Source of the DNA: Cupriavidus sp. BIS7
Lineage (GTDB): Bacteria > Pseudomonadota > Gammaproteobacteria > Burkholderiales > Burkholderiaceae
Length of the DNA stretch: 64,000 bases
NCBI RefSeq assembly: GCF_000292345.1
Contig: NZ_ALOU01000019.1
Location: 248,001-312,000, forward strand
Direction: 5' to 3'
Shown here: positions 1-8,278 of the stretch, in pieces
Layout: every line of letters begins with the position of its first letter
How positions within the stretch are numbered: the stretch's first letter is position 1
Notes under the pieces: generated by a model
What the model was told of the DNA's origin: nothing
Databases searched by the model: none
What the model saw: the letters and a program-made list of their open reading frames with translations, nothing else
Program-made: the position numbers and the translations under genes

Positions 1-442
1 TGCCTTGCTCGTTCTTGAGCAATTCATAGTGGGACTTCACGCAGAAGTGGCACTTGCCGACGATCGATGCGGCCAGCGCGTACATCTCGAACCGGCGCTT
101 GTCCACGCCACCATGTGTGGCGTACGCGTTCATGCGCAGCCCCGCGGGCTGGCTGGCCAGGTCCGGGTCCTCTGCCATCTCGACATACGGATACCAGATG
201 TTGTTCATGCCCATCAGGGCCGCGGCCGTCAGCGCGCCATTCACTTCCTCGGGCGACAGCACGTTCGCGTTGCGAATGGTGTCGACGATCACCTTGCTCT
301 TGGCGGCGAAGGCTGCGGCCAGTGCCACGCCAACGGCGTCATTGCCTTCCAGCGACGAGCGCGCAATCGTGCCGTCCACGTTCAGGCGGATGTCCTTGGC
401 GTAGTCGGGGATGAGGCCTTTAATCGTGCTGAGGAATTCCAT
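1..442 (-). CDS. ahpD: Alkylhydroperoxidase AhpD (3' end outside window)
   Basis: Carboxymuconolactone-decarboxylase-fold peroxidase that acts with AhpC in removing organic peroxides; in Mycobacterium the AhpD thiols reduce AhpC. The frame begins MEFLSTIKGLIPDYAKD and stays open to the window edge. The redox motif KCHFC (Cys130 and Cys133), followed by VKSHYE, is the AhpD active site. It lies downstream of ahpC on the same strand, separated by about 120 bp that contain a terminator-like hairpin. The ATG at 442 is the natural family start. Only about 147 codons are present, so the last part of the protein is missing. Confidence 0.93.
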   Translation of the reverse strand, partial: MEFLSTIKGLIPDYAKDIRLNVDGTIARSSLEGNDAVGVALAAAFAAKSKVIVDTIRNANVLSPEEVNGALTAAALMGMNNIWYPYVEMAEDPDLASQPAGLRMNAYATHGGVDKRRFEMYALAASIVGKCHFCVKSHYELLKNEQG

Positions 443-467
443 TTATTTCTCCTATCGAACGGGGCTC

Positions 468-491
468 AAAAAACCCGCACATAGCGGGTTT
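468..491 (-). terminator. Terminator/attenuator between ahpC and ahpD
   Basis: Read on the minus strand, an 8-bp stem AAACCCGC/GCGGGTTT with a 5-nt loop runs into TTTTTT. It follows the ahpC stop and precedes ahpD, so it can end most ahpC transcripts while letting some read through to ahpD. Confidence 0.7.
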
Positions 492-564
492 CGGCGTGGA
501 AGAGCGCGGGCCCTTCCACGTGTAGTGCCGGATCGCTTGAGGCGTTCTGGCAGGCAGGGGCCAA

Positions 565-1113
565 TTACAGCGTGGCGCCGCCGACAGCGCGGTTGCACGG
601 GCACAGTTCGTCCGTTTGCAGACCGTCCAGGATACGCAGGACTTCTTCCGGGTTACGGCCAACGTTCAGGTTGTTCACCGACACGTGCTGGATCGTGTTG
701 TCCGGATCGACGATGAACGTGGCGCGCAGGGCCACGCCAGCGGCCTTGTCACGCACGCCCAGCTGGTCCATCAGCGAACCGGTCACATCGGCGAATTGCC
801 ATTGGTTCAGCTTGTTCAGGTCCTTGTGTTCACGACGCCATGCCAGCTTCACGAACTCGTTGTCGGTCGAGCCGCCCAGCACGATCGCGTCACGATCGGC
901 GAAATCGCCATTCAGCTTGGCGAAGGCCACGATTTCGGTCGGGCACACGAACGTGAAATCCTTCGGGTAGAAGTAGATGACCTTCCACTTGCCTTCGAAC
1001 GACTTCTCGGTGATGTCTTCGAAAGCCGACTGGCCGTTCTCTTCGTGGTTGTTGAAACCAGGCTTGACACCAACGATGTGGAAGGCTTCGAGCTTGTCAC
1101 CAACGGTCTTCAT
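565..1113 (-). CDS. ahpC: Alkyl hydroperoxide reductase AhpC (AhpD-coupled 2-Cys peroxiredoxin)
   Basis: Cytoplasmic peroxiredoxin of 182 aa that reduces H2O2 and organic peroxides. The peroxidatic Cys57 lies in DFTFVCPTE. The C-terminal CPC (Cys171, Cys173) matches the resolving-cysteine arrangement of the mycobacterial AhpC that is recycled by AhpD rather than AhpF. That fits the ahpD gene directly downstream. The ATG at 1113 is preceded by AGGAGAAG; the frame is open further upstream, but that extension has no family similarity. About 340 bp of non-coding DNA upstream presumably carries the promoter. I could not identify a complete OxyR site. Confidence 0.96.
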   Translation of the reverse strand: MKTVGDKLEAFHIVGVKPGFNNHEENGQSAFEDITEKSFEGKWKVIYFYPKDFTFVCPTEIVAFAKLNGDFADRDAIVLGGSTDNEFVKLAWRREHKDLNKLNQWQFADVTGSLMDQLGVRDKAAGVALRATFIVDPDNTIQHVSVNNLNVGRNPEEVLRILDGLQTDELCPCNRAVGGATL

Positions 1114-1455
1114 GAACTTCTCCTGATGCGGTTGAGCAGAGTGGGGTGCGCTTTGTGCACAGTGCATTTCCTTGATGCAATGGAAACGCCACTGGCGCAA
1201 ATGCAACAAAGTGCCGATTATGCGTCGTCAGAGGCGTGGCGGCCAATTGATATTCTCAAACGGGCCGATAGGTAGCACCAGCCTTTGGCTGGGGCGAGAC
1301 GAGGCAGCGGGGAAGTATGCCATGCACGACCGCGCATGACGGCCGGAAAGGGAAATTTTCAGAGGAATCTGAAATTGATCACGCCGCCTTCACGCATGGC
1401 TGCTACGCGGGGCAGCAGGCGCATGAAGGCGGCGTGCAACGTCGGCGCTGCGCGA
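1114..1455. other. Gene-free region with two inverted repeats
   Basis: No supportable gene lies here. It holds the ahpC upstream region and the 3' flank of the MFS gene. There is a perfect 7-bp dyad TTTCAGA-GGAA-TCTGAAA at 1357-1374. A longer inverted repeat of 16-nt arms with one mismatch (1380-1395 and 1421-1436, core CACGCCGCCTTCA) could form a strong hairpin after the MFS stop. Neither is followed by a clear T-run, so these are at best rho-assisted or processing signals. Confidence 0.5.
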
Positions 1456-2748
1456 TCAGGCAGGCGTGAGGGCGGACTGCTCGCGGCGGGTGCGGAAGAT
1501 GATCAGCGTGGCCACCAGTCCGCAGGCGGCGGCGAACATCAGCCACAGACCGGGCGCGGCCTTGTTGCCGGTTGCGTGGATCAGGTAGGTCGAGATCGCC
1601 GGCGTGAAGCCGCCGAACAGTGCCGTCGCTAGGCTGTAGGCCAGCGAGAAGCCGGCGGTGCGCACGGCGGGCGGCATGACTTCGGTCAGCGTGACGACCA
1701 TCGCGCCGTTATAGCTGCCATACAGGAACGACAGCCACAGTTCCACCATCAACAGGCGTTCGAACGACGGTGCGGCCACCAGCCAGGATACGGCCGGGTA
1801 GGCGGTCAGCAGCGTGGCCAGCGTGAAGAACACCAGCAGCGGCTTGCGGCCGATGCGGTCGGACAAGGCGCCCATCAGCGGCAGCCAGATGAAGTTCGAC
1901 AGGCCCACGCACATCGTGACAATCAGGTTGTCCACGTCATCGAGCTTGAGCACGGTCTTGCCGAAGGTCGGCGTGTAGGCCGTGATCATGTAGAACGACA
2001 CCGTGGTCATCACCACCATCAGGCAGCCGGCGATGATGATGCCCCAGTTGTCCAGCATCGAGCGGTAGATCTCGTTGACGCTTGGGCGATGCTTGCGCGC
2101 ACGGAATTCCTCGGTTTCCTCGAGCGAACGGCGGATCAGGAACAGGAACGGCACGATCAGGCAGCCGATCAGGAATGGCACGCGCCAGCCCCAGCTATCC
2201 ATCTGTGCCGGTGCCAGCGTTGCGTGAAGGATCACGCCGAGCAGGCCCGCAAAGATCACGGCAACCTGCTGGCTGGCCGATTGCCACGCCACGTAGAAGC
2301 CTTTCTTGCCGGGCTTGGCGATCTCGGACAGATAGACCGAGACACCGCCCAGTTCCACGCCGGCGGAGAAGCCTTGCAGCAGGCGCCCGAACAGCACCAG
2401 CAGCGGAGCGGCTACGCCTATCGTGGCGTAACCGGGCACCAGTGCGATCAGCAGCGTGCCGAGCGCCATCAGCAGCAGCGTCACGATCAGGCCCTTGCGT
2501 CGGCCGTGGTGGTCGATATACGCACCGAGGACGATCGCGCCAAGCGGCCGCATCAGGAAGCCGGCCCCAAACGTGGCCAGCGACAGCATCAGCGATGCAA
2601 ATTCATTGTCCGAAGGAAAGAATGCATGCGCGATGGCGGCGGCGTAGAAGCCGTACACCATGAAGTCATACATTTCCAGGAAGTTGCCGCTGACAACGCG
2701 GAACACGGTCCGGAATCCGTGCTGTGAGTGGGTAGTGCTGCTGGGCAT
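1456..2748 (-). CDS. MFS transporter, metabolite:H+ symporter family (citrate/tricarballylate type)
   Basis: Inner-membrane 12-TM major facilitator of 430 aa, close in length and layout to CitA/TcuC-type citrate or tricarballylate:proton symporters. Supporting stretches are the N-terminal [17 protein letters not shown], the loop-2 motif [13 protein letters not shown] and the second-half equivalent [11 protein letters not shown] chose the ATG at 2748 because it gives the usual short N-terminus; a longer in-frame start at 2862 adds a tail atypical of the family. The gene lies downstream of the EnvZ/OmpR genes on the same strand but is separated from them by 259 bp holding a striking 11-bp repeat array, so it probably has its own regulated promoter. 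The substrate is inferred only. Confidence 0.85.
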   Translation of the reverse strand: MPSSTTHSQHGFRTVFRVVSGNFLEMYDFMVYGFYAAAIAHAFFPSDNEFASLMLSLATFGAGFLMRPLGAIVLGAYIDHHGRRKGLIVTLLLMALGTLLIALVPGYATIGVAAPLLVLFGRLLQGFSAGVELGGVSVYLSEIAKPGKKGFYVAWQSASQQVAVIFAGLLGVILHATLAPAQMDSWGWRVPFLIGCLIVPFLFLIRRSLEETEEFRARKHRPSVNEIYRSMLDNWGIIIAGCLMVVMTTVSFYMITAYTPTFGKTVLKLDDVDNLIVTMCVGLSNFIWLPLMGALSDRIGRKPLLVFFTLATLLTAYPAVSWLVAAPSFERLLMVELWLSFLYGSYNGAMVVTLTEVMPPAVRTAGFSLAYSLATALFGGFTPAISTYLIHATGNKAAPGLWLMFAAACGLVATLIIFRTRREQSALTPA

Positions 2749-2868
2749 GGCTGTCTCTCGATCACCGCCGGTGGGGCCGGCGGCATGTTTTTCGGTTTGA
2801 TCAGCCAGGGCGATTGGGGACTGCGGCAGGTGCGCCATGGCTGGGGATGCAACGGTATGCATCGGAAC

Positions 2869-2960
2869 CTGTCAATGGGCCGCAGTGTGCGCCGAGTCGC
2901 TGTCAAACGCCTGTCAACGAGCTTACAAAACCCTATCAAATGCTGTCGAAAACCTGTCAA
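2869..2960 (-). promoter_or_regulatory. Array of 11-bp spaced CTGTCAA repeats upstream of the MFS gene
   Basis: On the plus strand CTGTCAA or a one/two-base variant begins at 2900, 2911, 2922 (CTTACAA), 2933 (CTATCAA), 2943 (CTGTCGA) and 2954, i.e. six units one DNA turn apart (one step is 10). An isolated copy sits at 2869. In the direction of the MFS gene each unit reads TTGACAG, so the isolated copy could itself be the -35 element. Direct repeats at 11-bp spacing are the usual sites of PhoB/OmpR-family response regulators. Confidence 0.6.
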
Positions 2961-3007
2961 TGCGGCGCATCGAAGACATTCGCCGCCATTTCTCGTGACA
3001 GGGGGGC

Positions 3008-4357
3008 TCAGGCTCGCCTGAAGAAGGCGCTGACAACCAGTCCGGACCGGGGGGGAGGGCGATTGGCCAGGACTAGCCGGCCGCCGTTGCGCTGCAAGAT
3101 GCGATTGACGATGGACATGCCAAGGCCGGCACCCTTGGCCTCGCTGCGCGCGACGTCGAGGCGGTAGAACGGCCGTGTCAACAGCGACAATTCCTCGTTC
3201 GGTACGCCCGCACCGTTGTCGGCCACGGTCAGAACGGCTTCCTTGTCATCCACGCGCGTGGAAATCTCCACGTCGGCCATGCCGGTCTCCTCGTCCTTGG
3301 CATAGCGTCGCGCGTTTTCGACGAGGTTATCCAGAATGCGCTGGATCTCCATGCGGTTGGCCACGGCCATCACCGGGCCGTTGGACCGCACGTGCACGCG
3401 CACGTCGTCATGCGCCGCGTAGACGCCGACGGACTCCTGCACGAGTGCCGACAGGTCTACCGGTTCCACCACTTCCTGCCCGGGGCGCGCGTAGTTCAGG
3501 AACTGGCCGATGATCGCGTCCATCTGCTCGATGTCGGTGATCATGGCGTCGCGCGTGGTGTTGTCCACCGGCGACATCTCGGTCTCCAGCCGCAGGCGTG
3601 TGAGCGGTGTGCGCAGGTCGTGAGAAATGCCGGCCAGCATGACCACGCGATCGTCGTCAAGCTGGCGCAGGTCGCGCACCATCTGGTTGAAGCTGCGGTT
3701 GGCCTGTGCCACTTCGCTGGCACCCTGTTCGCGCAGCGGCGGCGGATCGCCCCCGGTGCCGATCTGGCGGGCGGCATTGGCCAGCCGCTTGAGCGGATAG
3801 TTGACGCGCGCGGTGATGAAGGCCGCGCCAATGATCGACAGCAGCAGCGCGGCAATACTCCACCACAGCCACTGGATGCCGGGCACGCGTTCGAAACGTT
3901 CCGGACTGATGGCCACCCAGTAGTCATCGCCTTCGATCTCGAAGCTGACCCACACGCCGGGAATATCGTTGACGGTGGTGGCGATAACGGTGTCCTCGCC
4001 CAGCCGGCTGCGGATTTCCTGCTGAACCAGTTGCGTCAGGAACGGGTTGGCGGTTGGCGCAGCGAAATCGTCGTCCTTCTCGCGCGGATAAACCTTGATG
4101 CCTTCGTTCTGGACGAGGTCGAGCAGCAGGAACCGGCGGCGTGCCGGGTCAGAATAGAGCAGGGCAGCGCGGGTGAGCTTGACCACGCTGACGACCTGCA
4201 TGGCGATCTGCTGGGCGCGCGGTGCGCGTTCGAAGAGCCGGTAGCTCTGGAACCAGATGCCCAGCGAGATCGCCAGCAACAGGGCGATAAGCATGAAGGT
4301 TCGCCAGAACAGCGAACCAAAGAACCGCGTTGCGGTACGGCCGAGAGCGGTCGCCAC
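3008..4357 (-). CDS. envZ: EnvZ-like sensor histidine kinase
   Basis: Inner-membrane sensor kinase of 449 aa (RisS/EnvZ group) that phosphorylates the OmpR-type regulator encoded just upstream. TM1 is around residues 18-40, a periplasmic loop follows, TM2 is around 162-183, then a HAMP segment. The dimerisation/phosphoacceptor motif GISHDLRTPLTRLRLE carries His246. The N-box (LVENARRYA) and the G-boxes (VADNGAGVP, GAGLGMSIV) complete the ATPase domain. The start is a GTG 22 bp after the ompR stop, so the two form one operon. A later start would cut into TM1. Confidence 0.93.
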   Translation of the reverse strand: MATALGRTATRFFGSLFWRTFMLIALLLAISLGIWFQSYRLFERAPRAQQIAMQVVSVVKLTRAALLYSDPARRRFLLLDLVQNEGIKVYPREKDDDFAAPTANPFLTQLVQQEIRSRLGEDTVIATTVNDIPGVWVSFEIEGDDYWVAISPERFERVPGIQWLWWSIAALLLSIIGAAFITARVNYPLKRLANAARQIGTGGDPPPLREQGASEVAQANRSFNQMVRDLRQLDDDRVVMLAGISHDLRTPLTRLRLETEMSPVDNTTRDAMITDIEQMDAIIGQFLNYARPGQEVVEPVDLSALVQESVGVYAAHDDVRVHVRSNGPVMAVANRMEIQRILDNLVENARRYAKDEETGMADVEISTRVDDKEAVLTVADNGAGVPNEELSLLTRPFYRLDVARSEAKGAGLGMSIVNRILQRNGGRLVLANRPPPRSGLVVSAFFRRA

Positions 4358-4379
4358 GATGCTGCTGTGCCGACCGGGA

Positions 4380-5102
4380 TTACTTCACGCCATCAGGGAT
4401 GAAGACATAACCCAGGCCCCAGACCGTCTGGATGAAGCGCGGGTTGCCCGGATCGGGCTCGATCAGCTTGCGCAGGCGAGAGATCTGCACGTCCAGGCTG
4501 CGGTCGAAGACTTCGTATTCGCGGCCGCGTGCCATTTCCATGAGCTTCTCGCGCGACAGCGGCTGGCGCGGATGGCGCGCAAAAACCTTGAGCACCGAGA
4601 ACTCGCCCGTGGTGAGCGTGATTTCCTCGTCGTTCTTGGTCAGCGTGCGGGTGGCCAGGTTGAGAACGAAGTCGCCAAACGCGAACGTTTCCGGCGTTTC
4701 CGACGGGGCGCCCGGTACTTCGGCAGGGCCCTTGCGGCGCAGCACGGCGTGAATCCGCGCAATCAGCTCGCGCGGGTTGAAAGGCTTGGGCAGATAGTCG
4801 TCGGCACCCATTTCCAGGCCGACGATGCGGTCCACATCCTCACCCTTGGCGGTGAGCATGATGATCGGCGTCTGGTCGTTGGCCCCGCGCAGGCGACGGC
4901 AGATGGAAAGGCCGTCTTCGCCCGGCATCATCAGGTCCAGCACGAGCAGGTCGAAGCGTTCGCGCAGCCAGAGCTTGTTCATGGCTGTGGCGTTCTCCGC
5001 CACGAGGACCGTGAAGCCCTGCTCGCCTAGATAGCGGCGCAGCAGGTCGCGCAGGCGCGGGTCGTCGTCCACGACGAGAATCTTGTGGCTGGTATTTTCC
5101 AT
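4380..5102 (-). CDS. ompR: OmpR-family response regulator
   Basis: Two-domain DNA-binding response regulator of 240 aa. The receiver domain has VDDDPRLRD, phospho-acceptor Asp56 in LLVLDLMMPG, and Lys106 in DYLPKPF. The C-terminal winged helix includes LTTGEFSVLKVF and the recognition region RSLDVQISRLRKLIEPD. It is the first gene of the ompR-envZ pair. The AT-rich divergent region upstream (5103-5371) contains GTTACATAC at 5152-5160, which resembles OmpR half-sites; autoregulation is plausible but not shown. The 11-bp repeats in front of the nearby MFS gene are candidate targets of this or another OmpR/PhoB-type regulator. Confidence 0.95.
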   Translation of the reverse strand: MENTSHKILVVDDDPRLRDLLRRYLGEQGFTVLVAENATAMNKLWLRERFDLLVLDLMMPGEDGLSICRRLRGANDQTPIIMLTAKGEDVDRIVGLEMGADDYLPKPFNPRELIARIHAVLRRKGPAEVPGAPSETPETFAFGDFVLNLATRTLTKNDEEITLTTGEFSVLKVFARHPRQPLSREKLMEMARGREYEVFDRSLDVQISRLRKLIEPDPGNPRFIQTVWGLGYVFIPDGVK

Positions 5103-5371
5103 GGCGGTATCTTAGCGATTATCGCTTTCGCTCAAAATGGCTTAACAAAACGTTACATACTTTACCCCGTGGTATGGCGGCGTGCACCTTTTGTGCATTT
5201 ACACTCCGCAAACCGTATTCCTGATACCGATTTTCGGCGCTATCCGGAAACGGACACCACGGGCATTCCACGATCCTTGTCGACGGCACTGGCACCACAG
5301 CCTTCCCGTCTCCAGCATAAGGCGAGGCGGGTGGCCGGCAGGTGGATGACCGTCGAAACTGCCATTATCCA

Positions 5372-5749
5372 ATGAAAGTGAAGCTAAACCGGCACGGGCA
5401 TACCCTGCATCACGCGGCGTACGCGCGAGCAGTCTGTCTGGCCGGGCTGACCCTGCTGCTCTCGGTCGCGCCCTGCGCGGCGCAAGCCCAGTCGGCGGGA
5501 ATGGCGCATCTGCTTCACTCTTCGAAGGCCCAGCCATCCGCGGCTGGCCAGGGCGGCAGCACCCCGTCGGCGGAACGCGGCCGTTCGTCTGCCCGCCGTG
5601 GCGACAAGGCCGAGTCCGAACGGGACATGGCCGAACGCGCCACGCGTCAGGGCCAGCGAGGCGGCAATCCCAAGCTGTCTCCCGACGAACGCAAGACACT
5701 GCGCAAGAATCTCTACGATCTCAGCCGCGAGATGTACCAGGGCGGCTAG
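5372..5749 (+). CDS. Small secreted protein of unknown function
   Basis: I do not recognise a family. The 125-aa product begins MKVKLNRHGHT, has a hydrophobic stretch around residues 22-38 ending at an Ala-rich site (AQAQSA) that looks like a Sec signal peptide, then a Ser/Gly/Arg-rich low-complexity stretch. A charged C-terminal segment (SPDERKTLRKNLYDLSREMYQ) is probably helical. Mature protein would be basic and about 85 aa. It is divergent from ompR, so both could share a regulatory region. An in-frame GTG at 5342 would extend it by ten residues without a better ribosome site. Confidence 0.6.
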   Translation: MKVKLNRHGHTLHHAAYARAVCLAGLTLLLSVAPCAAQAQSAGMAHLLHSSKAQPSAAGQGGSTPSAERGRSSARRGDKAESERDMAERATRQGQRGGNPKLSPDERKTLRKNLYDLSREMYQGG

Positions 5750-5790
5750 GAAGCCGCTTCGGTTGATTCTGGCGTTGCCGTACGTTGCTG

Positions 5791-5822
5791 CTTCAGTACT
5801 TCAGTACTTCAGTACTCCAGTC
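5791..5822. repeat. 8-bp tandem repeat over a stop codon
   Basis: CTTCAGTA occurs three times in tandem (5791-5814), followed by a degenerate copy CTCCAGTC. It covers the last codons and stop of the amidohydrolase gene on the minus strand. Because the unit is not a multiple of three, copy-number change would alter the C-terminal tail. Confidence 0.8.
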
Positions 5823-7079
5823 CTTCACCCGGAAATGCCGCAGGAAGTCGACAAAGACTTCGGCGGCCTGCTGGGCGTCTTCCTCGGTGATGGTCTCCAG
5901 CGGATTGTGGCTGATGCCGCCGTTGCCGCAGCGCACGAACAGCATGGCCACGTCGGTGATCCGCTGCATCATCATCGCGTCATGGCCTGCGCCTGACGGC
6001 AGTTCGAACACTTCCTGTCCGCGCTTCTTCAGCACCGCGCCGAACTGATCCATCAGCCAGCGGGCGCACGGCGCATTGTTGACCGGCGTCACGCGCTCCA
6101 CAGTGGCTTGCAGGCCGCGCTTCGCGGCGATCTGCTCGATGCCGGTGAGGATATCTGCGATTGCGGCTTCACGAATGCCGTCCTCGCCCGCGCGGATGTC
6201 CATCGAGAACGTACACGCGGCCGGAATGACGTTGCTCGACCCGTTCGGCACCTGCAGTTGGCCGACCGTGCCGACCAGTGTCGGTACCTGCGCGCAACGC
6301 GATTCCACCAGCAGGATCATCTCCGCAGCGCCGGTCGCGGCATCGCGGCGCATGCCCATCGGCGTGGTGCCGGCGTGGCTGGCAAGTCCTTCCACCTGCA
6401 CCTGGAAGCGGCTGCTGCCGGCAATCTGCGTCACGATGCCGAGCGGCAGTTCGCGGTGCAGCAGCACCGGGCCCTGTTCGATATGGACTTCGACAAATCC
6501 GGCCAGTGCCGATGGATCGACGGCCGCCGCGCGCAGTGCGTCCAGGCTGCCCGAGCCCGGCAGGCCGGATTCGGCCAATGCCGCACGCATCGTCACGCCG
6601 TCGGCGTCCGAGCGGTCGAGCAAGGCGGGGTCGAAGCGGCCCGCCAGCACGCTGCTGGCCAGGAAGCTGGTCTTGAAACGCAGGCCTTCCTCCTCGGCAA
6701 AACCGACCACGTCGAAGTGATAGGGCAGGCGGATGCCGGCATCGCGCAAGGCGCCGACCACGGCGATCGGCAACAGGATGCCTAGACGGCCGTCATATCG
6801 GCCGCCGTTGCGCACCGTGTCGAAGTGCGATCCCGTCATCAGCACCCGGGGATCGGCCACCGCCGGATCGGCGGCGTAGCGGCCAATCACGTTGCCGATG
6901 GCGTCGATGCGCACCGTCATGCCGGCGTCTTCCATCCATCGCGCCAGTTGGGCCTGCGCCTGGCGATGGGCCGGTGTCAGGAAGGCGCAGGTCAGGCCGC
7001 CCTCCATGTCCGAGAAACGGGCAAGCGCATCGGCACGATCGAGGATCAACTGGCCGAGGGATGATGCAGCGGTGGTCAT
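5793..7079 (-). CDS. Zn-dependent amidohydrolase (allantoate amidohydrolase / N-carbamoyl-L-amino-acid hydrolase family)
   Basis: M20-family amidase of 428 aa that hydrolyses an N-carbamoyl or ureido group. The dimetal-site landmarks are present in order: GSHFDTV, then GGRYDGRLG, EEEGLRF, VEVHIEQGPVL and the C-terminal ISHNP. The dimerisation-domain motif SHAGTTPM is also present. Allantoate amidohydrolase (AllC) and carbamoyl-amino-acid hydrolase (AmaB/HyuC) cannot be separated by eye, and no other purine or hydantoin gene is nearby. It lies 28 bp after the HpnD-like gene and may be cotranscribed with it. The C-terminal residues are encoded by an 8-bp tandem repeat. Confidence 0.88.
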   Translation of the reverse strand: MTTAASSLGQLILDRADALARFSDMEGGLTCAFLTPAHRQAQAQLARWMEDAGMTVRIDAIGNVIGRYAADPAVADPRVLMTGSHFDTVRNGGRYDGRLGILLPIAVVGALRDAGIRLPYHFDVVGFAEEEGLRFKTSFLASSVLAGRFDPALLDRSDADGVTMRAALAESGLPGSGSLDALRAAAVDPSALAGFVEVHIEQGPVLLHRELPLGIVTQIAGSSRFQVQVEGLASHAGTTPMGMRRDAATGAAEMILLVESRCAQVPTLVGTVGQLQVPNGSSNVIPAACTFSMDIRAGEDGIREAAIADILTGIEQIAAKRGLQATVERVTPVNNAPCARWLMDQFGAVLKKRGQEVFELPSGAGHDAMMMQRITDVAMLFVRCGNGGISHNPLETITEEDAQQAAEVFVDFLRHFRVKDWSTEVLKY

Positions 7080-7107
7080 GGCTTTAGCGACAGGAAAGCA
7101 GTGAGGT

Positions 7108-7938
7108 TCAACCGTTCTTCAGCCAGGTCTTCCAGGCGATCCAGAGCTTGCGCATCGGCGTCAGCGCAATGCGCTGGCTCAGGACCTGGAATTCGCTGGC
7201 CTCGATTTCGTCAAGCAGCGCGTGCTGGATCGCCGCGAACGCGAGGCTGGCACGCTGGGGGCGTCGGTCCGGTCGGGGCAGCAGGGCCAGCGCCTCGCGG
7301 TACAGATCCCGCGCCTGTGCGGCCTGCTCGCGCATCAGGGCGACGAATCGCTCCGAATGGCGTGATTGCAGGATGTCTGCGGCGGGCACCTCGAAGCGCT
7401 GCAGCGTATCGACGGGAATATAGATGCGTCCGTTGCGCGCGTCCTTGCCAACTTCGCGCAGGATTCGAACCCGCTGCATGGACAGCCCAAGCTTCTCGGC
7501 GGATTCGAGCGTGCGCGGATCGGAGAAGCCAAGCACGCGCGCCGCCAGCTTGGCAAGCGTGCCGCCCGTGGCGCGGCAATAGCGGGCCAGCCCGATCTCG
7601 TCGAGGTAGCGCGATTGCGCCAGATCCATCTCCGTGCCATCGAGCACTTCGGCCATTTCGGTCTGCGGTAGTTGGCCAAGGTGCGGTTGCAGCGCCTGAC
7701 AGACGGGGTGCGATGCGCTGCCGTCATAGAGGCGCCGCAACTCGGCGCGCCACCAGTCCAGGCGCTGGTGGGCCAGCCCGGCGTCATGACTGTCATCGAT
7801 GATGGCGTCGAGTTCCAGGCGCCATGCTTGCAGGGCGGTCAGGGCGCGGCGGCGTTCGGGGGAAAGGAGCAGGCTGCTGTAGTAGAAGCTGGAGCCGCTT
7901 TGGGCGGCCTTGTCCTGGCAATACTGATCGGGCGTCAC
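7108..7938 (-). CDS. hpnD: Squalene/phytoene synthase family protein (HpnD-like)
   Basis: Trans-isoprenyl head-to-head synthase of 276 aa, most like presqualene diphosphate synthase HpnD (YCQDKAAQSGSSFYYSSLLL near the start). The first Asp motif is kept as Asp44-AII-Asp48. The second, usually LRDVGED, reads LREVGKD (residues 161-166), so one Asp has become Glu and the Glu has become Lys. Start is a GTG at 7938 preceded by AAAGAGA; the ATG further upstream adds an Arg-rich tail without similarity. No hpnC, hpnE or squalene-hopene cyclase is in the window, so the product it makes here is uncertain. Confidence 0.75.
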   Translation of the reverse strand: MTPDQYCQDKAAQSGSSFYYSSLLLSPERRRALTALQAWRLELDAIIDDSHDAGLAHQRLDWWRAELRRLYDGSASHPVCQALQPHLGQLPQTEMAEVLDGTEMDLAQSRYLDEIGLARYCRATGGTLAKLAARVLGFSDPRTLESAEKLGLSMQRVRILREVGKDARNGRIYIPVDTLQRFEVPAADILQSRHSERFVALMREQAAQARDLYREALALLPRPDRRPQRASLAFAAIQHALLDEIEASEFQVLSQRIALTPMRKLWIAWKTWLKNG

Positions 7939-8278
7939 GCCAATCTCTTTGAATGTGGGGCGGCGGGGGCGGCGCCAAAGCCGCGAATTGTAACATCGGA
8001 CGCATTTTGCCGGCGCCGTCGGGTGCGATGTGGCGGCATGTGGCGCCCGCTGGTGCGGTATTCGTCGCGAGATATGTCCATTCGTCATCCGGCGTTTGAC
8101 GCACTCAAGGTCGATCGCTATATTACTGACCGGCTAGTTATTTATTTCCCTCTTAGCTCCTCGGGTGCTCGCCGAAGCACTCGAAAGTTATCCCGAAGTC
8201 GCATTCCAGATAGTTGCTTGCCCGGCGGGCAGGTGGCTGCCGGCTGCATCCGTTCCACCGATTCGAACTCGCTTGTCC
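7939..8278. other. Divergent intergenic region
   Basis: No gene is supported in these 340 bp. They separate the HpnD-like gene (minus) from the RND operon (plus) and contain the strong promoter listed at 8096-8138, followed by a leader of about 145 nt before the adaptor start. Confidence 0.6.
8096..8138 (+). promoter_or_regulatory. Sigma-70 promoter and putative repressor site of the RND operon
   Basis: A -35 element TTGACG (8096-8101), a 17-bp spacer and a -10 element TATATT (8119-8124) form a near-consensus promoter. Immediately downstream, ACTGACCGGCTAGT (8125-8138) is an imperfect palindrome placed where a TetR-type repressor would block initiation. No regulator gene is adjacent. Confidence 0.65.

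Noticed and set aside
1245-1275. Possible OxyR site upstream of ahpC (GATA/ATAG fragments)
   Set aside because: Only isolated ATAG-like tetramers are seen, without the four-element spacing of an OxyR site.
2900-2960. Repeat array considered as CRISPR
   Set aside because: Units are 7 bp on an 11-bp pitch with 4-bp gaps, far too short for repeat-spacer structure, and no cas gene is present.
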